Shown piece after piece: positions 1 to 9,278 of a stretch of 64,000 bases of DNA. This DNA is from Actinomadura violacea (GTDB lineage Bacteria; Actinomycetota; Actinomycetes; Streptosporangiales; Streptosporangiaceae): NCBI RefSeq assembly GCF_017573465.1, contig NZ_JAGEPF010000021.1, positions 171,448-235,447 on the forward strand, written 5' to 3'. The position numbers were made by a program, and so were the translations under genes. The notes beneath the pieces are model-generated. The model was not told the origin of the DNA. It worked only from the letters and a program-made list of their open reading frames with translations, and made no database searches. Numbering within the stretch: the first letter of the stretch is position 1; every line of letters starts with the position of its first letter.

Positions 1-86
1 AGGTCGCCCGGCTGCTGCTCGCCGAGGCCGGGCCGCTGCTGCCGCCCGCCGCCCGCATCCCGGGCGACCTGACCTGGAGGACGCCC

Positions 87-1616
87 ATGCCCGTGACCAG
101 CATCGATGCCCGCTCCGGCGAACACCGCGCCGAGTACGCGACGGCCACACCGCAGGAGGTCGGCGCCGTCTGCCGCCGCGCCGCCGACCTGCTGCCCGTC
201 CTCGACGAGGCGGGGCCCCACGGCCGCGCCGCGCTGCTGGACGCGATGGCCGCCGCCCTCGACGCCCGCACGGACGAACTGGTCGCGGCAGCCGACGCCG
301 AGACCGCCCTCGGCGGACCCCGGCTGACCGGCGAGGTGGCCCGCACCAGCGGGCAGCTCCGCCTGTTCGCCGAAGTGCTGCGCGAAGGGTCGTTTCTGGA
401 CGTCCGCATCGACGCCGCCGACCCGTCCGCCGTACCGCCCAGGCCGGACCTGCGGCGGATGAACGTGCCGCTCGGCGTCGTCGGCGTGTTCTCCGCGTCG
501 AACTTCCCGTTCGCGTTCAGCGTCGGCGGCGGCGACACCGCCAGTGCCCTCGCGGCGGGCTGCACCGTGGTCGTCAAGGCGCACGAACTGCACCCGGAGA
601 CCTCGGTCCTGACGCTCGGCGCGCTCCGCGCGGGCGCCGCCGCGGCCGGATTCCCCGAGGACGTGGTCCAGCTCGTCCACGGACGCGACGCGGGCACCGC
701 GCTCGTCCAGGACGGACGGGTGAAGGCGATCGGGTTCACCGGCTCGGTGCGGGGCGGCCGGTACCTGCACGACCTGGCGATGGCGCGTCCCGAGCCGATC
801 CCGTTCTACGGCGAGCTGGGCAGCCTGAACCCGCTCGTCGTGACGCCCGGCGCGGCGAAGGCCCGGCCGGCGGAGATCGCCGAGGGCCTCGCCGCCTCCG
901 CCACCCTCGGAGCGGGGCAGTTCTGCGTGAAGCCCGGCCTCGTCCTCGCGCCCGCCGGGTCCGGTCTCGCCGACGCGATGGCCGGCCATTTCAGCGGCCT
1001 CGCGCCCCAGACGCTCCTCGGCGACTCGATCCGCTCCGCCTTCACCGACGGCGCCGCCGAACGCGCGTCGATCCCGGGCCTGCGCACCGTCGCGACCGGA
1101 CGCGCGGGCGGGGACCGCGAGGTCGCCGCCCGCCTCATGGCGGGCCCGGTCTCCCTGCTCGGCTCGTCCGAACTCCTGCTGGAGGAATGCTTCGGCCCCT
1201 TGACCGTCGTCCTGGAGTACACCGGCGAGGAGGAACTGGCCGAGGCCCTCGCCTCCGCCCCCGGCAGCCTCACGGTGACCCTGCACAGCGAACCCCACGA
1301 GGCCGGCCTCGCCGCGCGCCTTGCCGCGATCGCCCGCGACCGTGCGGGACGCCTCGTCTTCGACGCCTACCCCACGGGCGTCGCCGTCGGCTGGGCGCAG
1401 CAGCACGGCGGCCCCTACCCGGCCACCACCGCGCCCACCACGACCTCGGTCGGCACGGCCGCCATCGCCCGCTTCCTGCGCCCCGTCACCTACCAGAACT
1501 GCCCGCCGCCGCTCCTGCCGCCGGCCCTCCGCGACGACGGCCCGTGGCGGCTGCCCCGGCGGCTCGACGGCACCCTGGCACTCCCCGAAGCCCCGCCGCC
1601 CGCCGGCACCCGCTGA
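87..1616 (+). CDS. aldehyde dehydrogenase, alpha-ketoglutaric semialdehyde type
   Basis: An NAD(P)-dependent aldehyde dehydrogenase of the branch that oxidises alpha-ketoglutaric semialdehyde in sugar-acid and hydroxyproline catabolism. The general-base glutamate is in ELGSLNPL (Glu243) and the nucleophile in GQFCVKPG (Cys280), wording typical of this branch. The length of 509 residues is normal. The ATG has GGAGG six bases upstream. The same frame is open back to the left window edge, so a longer N-terminus or a fusion to an upstream gene cannot be excluded. The substrate is inferred from family only; no pathway partner is visible downstream. Confidence 0.85.
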   Translation: MPVTSIDARSGEHRAEYATATPQEVGAVCRRAADLLPVLDEAGPHGRAALLDAMAAALDARTDELVAAADAETALGGPRLTGEVARTSGQLRLFAEVLREGSFLDVRIDAADPSAVPPRPDLRRMNVPLGVVGVFSASNFPFAFSVGGGDTASALAAGCTVVVKAHELHPETSVLTLGALRAGAAAAGFPEDVVQLVHGRDAGTALVQDGRVKAIGFTGSVRGGRYLHDLAMARPEPIPFYGELGSLNPLVVTPGAAKARPAEIAEGLAASATLGAGQFCVKPGLVLAPAGSGLADAMAGHFSGLAPQTLLGDSIRSAFTDGAAERASIPGLRTVATGRAGGDREVAARLMAGPVSLLGSSELLLEECFGPLTVVLEYTGEEELAEALASAPGSLTVTLHSEPHEAGLAARLAAIARDRAGRLVFDAYPTGVAVGWAQQHGGPYPATTAPTTTSVGTAAIARFLRPVTYQNCPPPLLPPALRDDGPWRLPRRLDGTLALPEAPPPAGTR

Positions 1617-1653
1617 GCGTGACGGCCGACCGGCGCCATGCGGTGCTTCCGCA

Positions 1654-2280
1654 TCAACGCTCGGTGCCGGCGCTCTGGCCGACGAGGCCGGCGGTGGTCT
1701 CGACGAGTTCGCGGGCGACGAGGCCGGCGTGGTCCGGTGTGATCTGGTGCTGTTCGACACGGCGTTCGAGGTCGGCCGCGACGGAGGTGACCAGCAGTTG
1801 CATCATGCGCAGGCGTTCGTGCCGCAGGGGTGAGGGCAGGTCGCCCATGTGCGCCTCGATGCGTCCCATGATCTGGGTGACGCCGCTGAGATGCTCTCGG
1901 CCGAACGGCTCGGCGGGGAGGTGTCCGGCCGCCACGTAGCGGCTGACGAAGCGGGCGTAGTGACTCCGCCCATGCCGTGCCTGCTCGATGAGGGGGTGGA
2001 CGTACGCCCTGACGAGGCGGAGGAGTTCATCGCGGGGGTCTTCGGTTTCGATCTCGTCGAGCAGCTCCAGACGGCGGCGGTTCAGGGGAGCGAGACGGTG
2101 CTCGTAGAGCGCTTTGAGCAGCCCTTCCTTGTCGCCGAAGTGGTACTGCACGGCCGAGTTGTTGCGCTGGCCGGCCGCCGCGCCGATCTCACGGAGTGAG
2201 ACGTCGGTGATGCCGCGCTCGGCGAACAGCCGCTCGGCGGCGATCAGGATTCTCATACGTGCATCGCTCTTGACGGTCAC
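1654..2280 (-). CDS. TetR/AcrR family transcriptional regulator
   Basis: A one-component repressor of about 208 residues. The N-terminal helix-turn-helix is clear (AAERLFAERGITDVSLREIG followed by NSAVQYHFGDKEGLLKAL), and the rest is the variable ligand-binding domain. The GTG at 2280 gives a normal TetR N-terminus. A GTG at 2298 is in frame but lies inside the operator. It is divergent from the hydrolase-MFS pair starting at 2337, and the 57-base gap between the starts is filled by a double palindrome. It therefore most likely represses both itself and that pair. The ligand is unknown, perhaps a substrate of the neighbouring exporter or hydrolase. Confidence 0.88.
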   Translation of the reverse strand: MTVKSDARMRILIAAERLFAERGITDVSLREIGAAAGQRNNSAVQYHFGDKEGLLKALYEHRLAPLNRRRLELLDEIETEDPRDELLRLVRAYVHPLIEQARHGRSHYARFVSRYVAAGHLPAEPFGREHLSGVTQIMGRIEAHMGDLPSPLRHERLRMMQLLVTSVAADLERRVEQHQITPDHAGLVARELVETTAGLVGQSAGTER

Positions 2281-2290
2281 GCTCCCATGA

Positions 2291-2326
2291 TAAGACACTG
2301 CGACTTAATTAAGTCACCTCGTCTTA
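2291..2326. promoter_or_regulatory. double operator between tetR and the hydrolase gene
   Basis: Two 17-base sites of the form TAAGWC-N5-GWCTTA lie back to back and share a centre, so the middle 14 bases (2302-2315, GACTTAATTAAGTC) are a perfect palindrome and the outer arms (2291-2296 and 2321-2326) are also symmetric. The position between divergent starts is where a TetR dimer pair would bind. This is seen in sequence; binding is inferred. Confidence 0.75.
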
Positions 2327-2336
2327 AGGAGTGGGG

Positions 2337-3626
2337 ATGGACGTGTCGCGTGTCCGGGAGACGATGGGGCCGCTGTTCGATGTGTGGTCCGAGCCCGCCG
2401 GCAGGGCGATCGAGGTGGCGCCCCGCGCGTGGTCGGTGTGCGCCGGCGTCGTCAACGTCGGGGTGATCGAGACGTCCGAGGGGCTCGTCCTGATCGACAC
2501 CGGGATGCGCAACGAGGCCGACCGGCTTCGCGCCCTCGTCCGGGAGGTGACCTCCGCGCCGCTCGCCCTGGTCGTCTACACGCACGGGCACATCGACCAC
2601 GCGTTCGGCCTCGGCCCCTGGCTGGCCGAGGGCGCGGCGCCGAGGATCGTCGCGCACCGCAACCTGGTCGAGCGTTTCCGCAGGTACGAACGCACCAGCG
2701 AACTGAATTCCGAGATCAATGCGCGGCAGTCGGGAGGACCCCGGACATGGTGGCCCGAGACCGCGGCCGACTTCCACCGGCCCGACACCGTGTACGACGA
2801 CCGGCTGGCACTGCGGCTGGGCGGGGAGGAGATCCACCTGCGCCACGCCAAGGGCGAGACCGACGACTGCACCTGGGTGTGGCTTCCCGGGCGCGGCCTG
2901 CTGTGCCCGGGGGATCTGTGGGTGAGCGTGTGCCCGAACGCCGGCAACCCGCAGAAGGTGCAGCGCTACGCCGAGGACTGGGCGGACGCCGCCGAGGAGA
3001 TGGCCGCGCTGGGCACCGCGGCCATGGTCCCCGGCCACGGCATGCCGGTCACGGGCGCCGACGCGATCCGCGAACGCTGGCTGGACCTCGCCGCACTGCT
3101 GAGGCACATCATCGACTACACGATCGACGCCCTCAACGCCGGCCGGACCCCGGAGGAGATCGTCCACGGGCTGCGGCTCCCGGCGGACCTGGCCGCCAAG
3201 CCTTACCTGCGGCCCTACCACGACCGGCCCGAGTTCATCGTCCGCAACCTGATCAGGCTGTACGGCGGCTGGTGGGACCGGCGGCCGGCCAACCTCCTGG
3301 CGGCGCCGGTCGCCGAGCAGGCCCGCGAGTTCGTGGCGCTGGCCGGCGGAGCCGGCCCCGTCGTCGACCGCGCCCGCGCCCTGGCCGGTGACGACCTCCC
3401 GCTGGCGTGCCATCTCGCCGAATGGGCGGCGCTGGCCGACCCCGGCGACGCCGGCGCCCACCGCTGCGTCGCCGACCTGTTCGCGATGCGCCTGGCGGCC
3501 GAGACCTCCTTCCAGGCTCGCGGGATCTATCGTGAGGCGGTCACGCGCGCCGAGCAGGCGCTGACGGCCGCGCGGCCTCGCCGGGGGGACGGCGGCGGTC
3601 CCGGCCGCGAGGACCTGCCGCGATGA
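2337..3626 (+). CDS. alkyl sulfatase-like metallo-beta-lactamase fold hydrolase
   Basis: A zinc-dependent hydrolase of about 429 residues. The N-terminal half is a metallo-beta-lactamase domain with the metal motif THGHIDHAFG (HxHxDH) and a second histidine in VPGHGMP. The C-terminal half resembles the alkyl sulfatase dimerisation region (LRPYHDRPEFIVRNLIRLYG, then GGWWDRRPANL). Family members cleave alkyl sulfates or related esters. It lacks the long C-terminal SCP2-like domain of full SdsA enzymes. The ATG at 2337 has AAGGAG five bases upstream. Its stop overlaps the MFS start (ATGA), so the two are translationally coupled and probably controlled by the divergent TetR. Confidence 0.82.
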   Translation: MDVSRVRETMGPLFDVWSEPAGRAIEVAPRAWSVCAGVVNVGVIETSEGLVLIDTGMRNEADRLRALVREVTSAPLALVVYTHGHIDHAFGLGPWLAEGAAPRIVAHRNLVERFRRYERTSELNSEINARQSGGPRTWWPETAADFHRPDTVYDDRLALRLGGEEIHLRHAKGETDDCTWVWLPGRGLLCPGDLWVSVCPNAGNPQKVQRYAEDWADAAEEMAALGTAAMVPGHGMPVTGADAIRERWLDLAALLRHIIDYTIDALNAGRTPEEIVHGLRLPADLAAKPYLRPYHDRPEFIVRNLIRLYGGWWDRRPANLLAAPVAEQAREFVALAGGAGPVVDRARALAGDDLPLACHLAEWAALADPGDAGAHRCVADLFAMRLAAETSFQARGIYREAVTRAEQALTAARPRRGDGGGPGREDLPR

Positions 3627-5149
3627 TCCGCCGGGAACGGAACGGGTACGCGGCGGACCGGCGGGGCGAGCCGCACTCGCGCGCCCGGCTGGTGGCGATC
3701 CTGGTGGTCCTCGTACTGATCACCGAGACAGCGCCGCTGGAACTGGCCCTCGTCTACCCGGCGATCCGGTCGATGTCGGCGACGTTCGGCCCCGACCACA
3801 TCGACAAGGCCGTGACCCTGGTCAACCTCGCCGCCGTCGTGTCCATCCCGCTCATCGGCCGCCTCGCCGACGTGGTCGGCAAGAAACGCGTTCTGGTCGG
3901 CTGCTCGGTGGCGTTCGCCGCGGGCTCGCTGGTGTGCGCGACGGCGCCCTCCTTGCCCGTCCTACTGCTCGGCCGCATGCTGCAGGGCGTCGTGGGGGGC
4001 GTCCTGTCCGTCGCCTATTCACTCGTCCGGGACGTCTTCCCGGCCCGGTCCGTACCGCTCGCTCTGGGATTCGTCTCCACCGGAGTCGGAGTCAGCGGCA
4101 TCGCCGCGCCGTTCCTGGGCGGTGCGCTGGTGGACGGTTTCGGCTTCCGAGGCGTGTTCTGGTTCCTGCTCGCGCTGGTGGTCCTGCTGCTCCCCGCCCT
4201 CATCGTGATCGTGCCCGAATCGCCGATGCGCCGCCCGCGCCGGTTGGACGCGGCGGGCGCGCTGCTGCTGGGCGCCGCCGCGGCCTGCCTGCTCGCCGGG
4301 ATCGGGGTCGGCGCCCGCTCCGGGTGGCTGGCAGGCGGCACGCTCGGCTCGTTCGCCGCCGCCGGCGTCATGTTCGCCGCGTTCACCTGGCGGGAGCGCC
4401 GCACCGCGTCGCCCGCGGTGGACCTGTCCCTGCTCGCCTCGCCGGCGTTGCGCGCGACGCTGCTGTGCTCGGCCTGCGGCATGGCCGTGCTCGGCGCGAT
4501 CGGCTACCTCGTCCCGCAGATGCTCCAGACCCCGCACGGCGCGGCGACCGCCTACGGTCAGGGCCTGACCGCACTGGCCGCCGCCGGCTGGGTCTTCCCG
4601 CAGGGGCTGGCCGCGATGGTCTTCGGCCCGGTCGGCGGGCTGCTCGCGCGCCGGCACGGGCCACGCCTGGTGCTGATCCCCGGCCTGGCGGCCTACGGGC
4701 TGGCCGCAACGGCCCTCAGCGCGCTCCCCGGGCACCGCTGGCAGTTCCTGCTGGTAGCCGCATGCGTCGGCATCGGGCAGGGGCTCTACTTCGCAGCGGT
4801 CTCCAACCTCGTCCTGGACGCCGTCCCAGCCGCGCACAGCGGCACCGGCACCGGTCTGCTGGCGGTCTGCGGTCAGCTCGGCGCCGCGCTCAGCGTCACC
4901 GTGCTGGGCGCCGTGCTCGCCGCGCACCGTCTGCCGGCCACCGTGCACCAGAGCGGCACCGTCCCTGGCATCGGGGGCGCCGCCGGCCGCAATGGCGCGG
5001 CCTCCTACACCGGTGACGGTGTCTCCATCGCCTTCCTGTTCGCCGCCGGCCTCTCGGTCGCGGGACTGGCCGTCGCGCTCACGATGAGCCATGGCCGCTC
5101 CGCCGCTCGCGGCGGTGCCGCGGCGCGCGGCACGATCGCGGGGCGGTAG
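3623..5149 (+). CDS. MFS transporter, DHA2-like drug exporter
   Basis: A membrane transporter of 508 residues with about 14 hydrophobic segments, the size and layout of the EmrB/QacA group of proton-driven exporters. The loop 2-3 signature GRLADVVGKKRVLVGC is present, as is the motif C-like stretch GFVSTGVGVSGIAAPFLGG near segment 5. It starts four bases inside the stop of the hydrolase gene, so the pair forms one transcript facing the TetR gene. This is the common arrangement of an exporter under local TetR control. It ends 22 bases before the convergent stop of the metallohydrolase gene. The substrate is not predictable from sequence. Confidence 0.88.
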   Translation: MIRRERNGYAADRRGEPHSRARLVAILVVLVLITETAPLELALVYPAIRSMSATFGPDHIDKAVTLVNLAAVVSIPLIGRLADVVGKKRVLVGCSVAFAAGSLVCATAPSLPVLLLGRMLQGVVGGVLSVAYSLVRDVFPARSVPLALGFVSTGVGVSGIAAPFLGGALVDGFGFRGVFWFLLALVVLLLPALIVIVPESPMRRPRRLDAAGALLLGAAAACLLAGIGVGARSGWLAGGTLGSFAAAGVMFAAFTWRERRTASPAVDLSLLASPALRATLLCSACGMAVLGAIGYLVPQMLQTPHGAATAYGQGLTALAAAGWVFPQGLAAMVFGPVGGLLARRHGPRLVLIPGLAAYGLAATALSALPGHRWQFLLVAACVGIGQGLYFAAVSNLVLDAVPAAHSGTGTGLLAVCGQLGAALSVTVLGAVLAAHRLPATVHQSGTVPGIGGAAGRNGAASYTGDGVSIAFLFAAGLSVAGLAVALTMSHGRSAARGGAAARGTIAGR

Positions 5150-5171
5150 AGGTCGGCCGGCTGGAGCTTCG

Positions 5172-7679
5172 TCAGCCAGACCCGCGCGAGGACGCCCGGA
5201 TCGCGTGCCTGGCCTCGTCCAGCGGGGCGAGCAGGTACCGGGTGTGGTCGGACGTCCCGTGGCGGTGGTCGACCGGGCCCGGCCAGGCGGTCCTGGCGCG
5301 GCTGCGGATGTGCTCTTCGACGCCGTCGATGAGGTGCAGCATCTCGGCGAGGACGTCGTCGTCGGTGCGCCGGTACACGTCGCCGGAGGCGAGGTAGACG
5401 GGGGAGGTGTGGGCCATGATGGGCCGCTCCCAGACGTCCCGGTGGCGGGCGATGCCGTCGCCCGGGCCGTAGCACCGGGCGGCGACCCACGAGGATTCCT
5501 CGACACGCAGGTCGAAGTCGAGCGAGCCGGCCAGGACGGGCTCGTCCCAGCGCCGCGACTCGGCGACCGTGCCGTTGACCACGATCTCCAGGCGGTCGAT
5601 GGGGAAGATCGAGCGGAACTCCGCCGCGCCGGGCAGGGTCCTGCCGCCGGTGCCGGTGAGCACCGCACCGGGCGGGGCCTCGCCGACCGACAGCCGCAGG
5701 TGCGGTCCGCTGGTGACGACGGTGTCGCCCGAGCGGACGGCCGCGCACCAGTCCCAGTAGTCCATCGCCGCCGGGTCCGGGACCCGGGCGTAGGTGCGGA
5801 CGAGGCCGATCGGCACCTCGCTGCTCATCTTGTCGGTGCCGCCGACGAGGGTGAGGCGATATCCGGCGTTGAGATAGCGGTAGTACTGGGTGATGTTGTA
5901 GTCGTCGTAGGCGATCATTTCGACACCGTCGAGCCGTCCGGTGGCGATCAGGGCTGCGGCCTCGCCGTTGGGGACGGGGAAGTGCGCGAGCAGGACCGTC
6001 CCGCCCTGGGCGTGGCACTCGTCGGCCCAGTGGGCGAGGGTCGTCTCCAGGCCGCCGCCGAGGTCGGACTCCTCGGCGCCGCCGGTGCACCAGGGGCGGA
6101 TCGGCTCGCGCAGGCCCAGCAGGTTGATGTGGCCCAGCATCGCCGTCCGGTTCTCCTGGCCGGTGTGGACGTGGGTCGCGCCGTCCGCGGAGGTGTGCGG
6201 GTGCCCGGTGAAGTCCTCGACGTTGGTGTGCAGGTGGCCCCACTGGCTCAGCAGGAGGTTGGTGACCCGCACGCCCTCGCCGCGCGCCTCGAGCTCGGCG
6301 CCGTGCGTCGAGACGAAGTGGACGTGGGTGTCCCCGGCGACGTAGCCGTCCGCCTCCGGGTCGTGGAAGCGTTCGAGGCGCAGTTCGAGCGTCCGCTGCC
6401 CCGGCCGGATCGTCAGTTCCTCGCGCAGCGGGACGTAGTCGAAGCCGTGCGCGGCCTCGACGACGACCCGCCCGTGCGGGAGCCACCCCTCGAACTCGCC
6501 GTCGACGTAGGCGTACGTCCGCTGGCCGAGGCGGACGTCGCCGCCGACGTCCAGGTTCCAGGTGTTGCCGTCGGAGTTGATGTGCGCGTGGTGCCCGTAG
6601 GGCGCGAGCGGGACGCCGTCGGGCGTGTGGAAGTGCAGGCGGCAGGTCAGCGGCTCGCCGGTCGCGGCGTCGACGACCGTCCCCTTGATCCAGGCGCGGC
6701 CCGGCTCGGTCAGCCGCCACTCGGTGCCGTCGCCGGTGGTGATCCGGCCCTGTTCGAGGAGGTCGCCCCAGGTGAAGCGGGCTTCGACGGTGCCGGCGAC
6801 GTCGAGGGAGACGGTCGCGGACGGTGTCGCGGCGACCCGGACGTAGCCGGTGCGCTCGCTGGTCGCGCCTCCCCACGCCGGCGGGGTCGACAGGCTGGCG
6901 TCGTCGACCGTCCGGTAGGCGTAGGTGGCGGTGCCGCGGTCGACGGTCACCGCGACGTCGTCGTCCACCGATCCGCCGGCGAGCGAGAAGAGCAGCTCGC
7001 GGGAGACGGTCCGGCCGAACGGCTCCTCGTCGAGCCGGCTCAGCGTGATCGCGCCGATCAGGACGGCCGGGCCGGCGGATTCGATCTCGATGGCGGAAGC
7101 CCGGCGCCCCGGGTGCGGGTTGCGCCACGGCCACAGGTAGAAGCGGTAGGGCAGGACGTAAGGGGAGCGCGCCTGCGGGTCGTCGATGTCGACGTACCTG
7201 GCCCCGGCCGCGTCGTAGCGCCCGCAGGTGCGGTGCATGAGCCGGTGCTGCGCGTCGGGCAGCGCGAGGAAGGGCGTCTGCCCCCAGTCCAGCGGGAGGG
7301 GGCGGCCCTCCCACAGCCGCGGGGTGGGGCCGATCTCGAACCGCTGCCGCACCGGGACGCTCTCCGCGCCGCCGTCGGCGTACCGGAGGGTGTAGCGGGC
7401 GACGGTCTCGCCGACCGGGGCGCCTTCGAAGAGGCTCGGTTCCTCGATGGCGTGGGCGAAGAGGACCCAGTGGCAGTCCTCGTCCACGGGGATCACGGCC
7501 GGCGCGTCCTGCGCCACCCGGACGAGGGACGCCCCGTCGAGGTCGGTGCCGAAGCGGAAGGGCAGGCCGTAGAGGGTCCGCTCCCCGGCGAAGGAGGCGT
7601 CCACGTCGTCGAGCAGGGTCAGGGGGGCGTTCCAGGACGCCGCCAGGTCGAGGGCCCGGTAACCGCGCTGCCAGGTCAT
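5172..7679 (-). CDS. CehA/McbA-like PHP-domain metallohydrolase
   Basis: A large protein of 835 residues. The N-terminal half is rich in beta-structure and unrecognised. The second half carries a PHP-type metal site: GDTHVHF near residue 450, TVLLAHFP, and a GGTDKMS segment further on. This matches the CehA/McbA family, which includes carbaryl hydrolase. Members hydrolyse phosphate, carbamate or amide bonds using bound metals, but most are uncharacterised. No signal peptide is seen, so it is cytoplasmic. Its ATG overlaps the permease stop by four bases (ATGA), so it is the last gene of that transcript. Its company with a permease, a ureohydrolase and a formamidase-like protein suggests a role in degrading a nitrogenous compound. 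Confidence 0.75.
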   Translation of the reverse strand: MTWQRGYRALDLAASWNAPLTLLDDVDASFAGERTLYGLPFRFGTDLDGASLVRVAQDAPAVIPVDEDCHWVLFAHAIEEPSLFEGAPVGETVARYTLRYADGGAESVPVRQRFEIGPTPRLWEGRPLPLDWGQTPFLALPDAQHRLMHRTCGRYDAAGARYVDIDDPQARSPYVLPYRFYLWPWRNPHPGRRASAIEIESAGPAVLIGAITLSRLDEEPFGRTVSRELLFSLAGGSVDDDVAVTVDRGTATYAYRTVDDASLSTPPAWGGATSERTGYVRVAATPSATVSLDVAGTVEARFTWGDLLEQGRITTGDGTEWRLTEPGRAWIKGTVVDAATGEPLTCRLHFHTPDGVPLAPYGHHAHINSDGNTWNLDVGGDVRLGQRTYAYVDGEFEGWLPHGRVVVEAAHGFDYVPLREELTIRPGQRTLELRLERFHDPEADGYVAGDTHVHFVSTHGAELEARGEGVRVTNLLLSQWGHLHTNVEDFTGHPHTSADGATHVHTGQENRTAMLGHINLLGLREPIRPWCTGGAEESDLGGGLETTLAHWADECHAQGGTVLLAHFPVPNGEAAALIATGRLDGVEMIAYDDYNITQYYRYLNAGYRLTLVGGTDKMSSEVPIGLVRTYARVPDPAAMDYWDWCAAVRSGDTVVTSGPHLRLSVGEAPPGAVLTGTGGRTLPGAAEFRSIFPIDRLEIVVNGTVAESRRWDEPVLAGSLDFDLRVEESSWVAARCYGPGDGIARHRDVWERPIMAHTSPVYLASGDVYRRTDDDVLAEMLHLIDGVEEHIRSRARTAWPGPVDHRHGTSDHTRYLLAPLDEARHAIRASSRGSG

Positions 7680-9154
7680 GCGGGCTCCACGGCGACCGTC
7701 TCGGCGGGCTCGTCGACGCCGGTCTCGGTGAGGACGGCGTAGCGTTCCGGGGCCCGCGAGCGCAGCGACAGCGCCGAGGCGATCCCGCCCGCGAACGCGA
7801 GCACGCCGAGGCCGAGCAGCACCGCGTTGGTCACCGTGCCCGCGCCGGTCAGCAGGGAGACGTTGGCGAGCGCGAGGACGAGGATCACGCAGAGGGCGAG
7901 GAAGCTGAGCCCGGGGGCGATCAGGGTGCGCCAGAGGCCCGCCTCGGGAGCGTTGCGCCGCAGGTAGGAGACCACGGCGAGGCAGCACAGAGCCCACAGG
8001 ACGATGATCCCGAGGAAGCCGATCGCGCTGCCCCACAGCAGCAGCTGGAGGTAGGGGTCGAGGTCGAACGCCGCCCACAGCACCACGACGACGCCCGCCG
8101 CCACCGTCTGCGCCGCGCCGGCCGCGAGCGGGGCCTGCGTGCGCGGGTGCGTGCGTCCGAACGCCTTCGGCATGAGGCCCTCGCGGCCGAGCGCGAACAG
8201 GTACCGGTTCGCCGCGTTGTGCAAAGCCAGCAGCGCGGCGAAGGCGCTGGTGAGCAGCAGGACCTGCATGACGGCCGAGACGCCGTCCGGGGTGTACCGG
8301 TCGAACACCGCGATGACCAGCCCGGCGGTGTCCTCGCCGGCGGCCGCGGCGATGCCGTTCGCGCCGACGGCCTGCACGATCGTCCAGGTGATCAGCGCGT
8401 AGAAGACGGCGATGAAGCCGACCGCGATGTAGGTCGCGCGGCGCACGGTCCGGATCCCGCCGCGCGCCTCCTCGCTGAAGATCGCGGTGGACTCGAACCC
8501 CATGAACGCGCCGAACACCAGCGCGAACATCGCCGCGTTGGACGGCGTGAACACCGTCGCGGGGGAGAAGGACGTGAAGGACGTCTGGCCGGCGCCGCCC
8601 TTGGCGAGCACGCAGACCGCCATCACCACGAGCACCGCGATCTCGAGGACGAGCAGGATCCCGAGGATCCGGGCGCTGGTGTGGATGCCGCGGTAGCCGA
8701 GCCATGCCACCAGCACGACCGCGACCAGCGCGAAGACCCACCAGGGCAGCGACACGCCGGTGTACTTGTCGAAGGTGTCCGCGGCGTAGAGCCCGAGGGC
8801 CCCGTAGGTGCTGATCTGCAGGGTGTTGTAGGCGAGCAGGGCCAGCGTCGCCGCACCCGACCCGACCGGACGGCCCAGCCCGCGTGTGATCACGGCGTAG
8901 AACGCCCCGGCGTTGCGGACGTACCGGCTCATCGTCATGAACCCGACCGCGAACAGCGCCATCACGAGGCCCGCCACCAGGTAGGCGCCCGGGACGGCGG
9001 CGCCGCCCTTCAGGAAGTGCAAGGGCGCCACGGCGACGATCAGGGTCAGCGGCGCCAGCGCCGCCAGGACCGTGAAGACGAGGTCCTTCGTCCCCATCGC
9101 GTTCGCCGCAAGGCCGTTGCTGCCCGGGTGTTCGGTACCTGGGTGTGTCGACAT
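7676..9154 (-). CDS. APC superfamily amino acid/polyamine permease
   Basis: An integral membrane permease of about 492 residues with roughly twelve hydrophobic segments. The APC-family feature near segment 1 is present (VFTVLAALAPLTLIVAVAPL), as is the conserved FGAFMGFESTAIFSEEARGG stretch near segment 6, where the family binds substrate. Such proteins import amino acids, polyamines or related amines. The ATG at 9154 has GGAGG nine bases upstream; an ATG at 9160 is closer than usual to the same site. It is coupled to the metallohydrolase downstream and lies 125 bases after the PucR gene, so it may have its own promoter. It is probably the uptake component of the locus. Confidence 0.87.
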   Translation of the reverse strand: MSTHPGTEHPGSNGLAANAMGTKDLVFTVLAALAPLTLIVAVAPLHFLKGGAAVPGAYLVAGLVMALFAVGFMTMSRYVRNAGAFYAVITRGLGRPVGSGAATLALLAYNTLQISTYGALGLYAADTFDKYTGVSLPWWVFALVAVVLVAWLGYRGIHTSARILGILLVLEIAVLVVMAVCVLAKGGAGQTSFTSFSPATVFTPSNAAMFALVFGAFMGFESTAIFSEEARGGIRTVRRATYIAVGFIAVFYALITWTIVQAVGANGIAAAAGEDTAGLVIAVFDRYTPDGVSAVMQVLLLTSAFAALLALHNAANRYLFALGREGLMPKAFGRTHPRTQAPLAAGAAQTVAAGVVVVLWAAFDLDPYLQLLLWGSAIGFLGIIVLWALCCLAVVSYLRRNAPEAGLWRTLIAPGLSFLALCVILVLALANVSLLTGAGTVTNAVLLGLGVLAFAGGIASALSLRSRAPERYAVLTETGVDEPAETVAVEPA

Positions 9155-9278
9155 GGTCATCCGCCTCCGGGAGTCCGCGGGAGCTCGCTGCGCCAACGCT
9201 AGGAAGCCCTCTCGCGCGACAGAAGTGGACGTTCAGCCCCATCCGGAGGTGCGGGTTGTGCGTATCGTCCCGGCCGGT

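Noticed and set aside
5172..9242. A 1356-codon open frame joining permease and metallohydrolase
   Set aside because: The upstream part is a wrong-frame reading of the permease. The metallohydrolase has its own ATG overlapping the permease stop.
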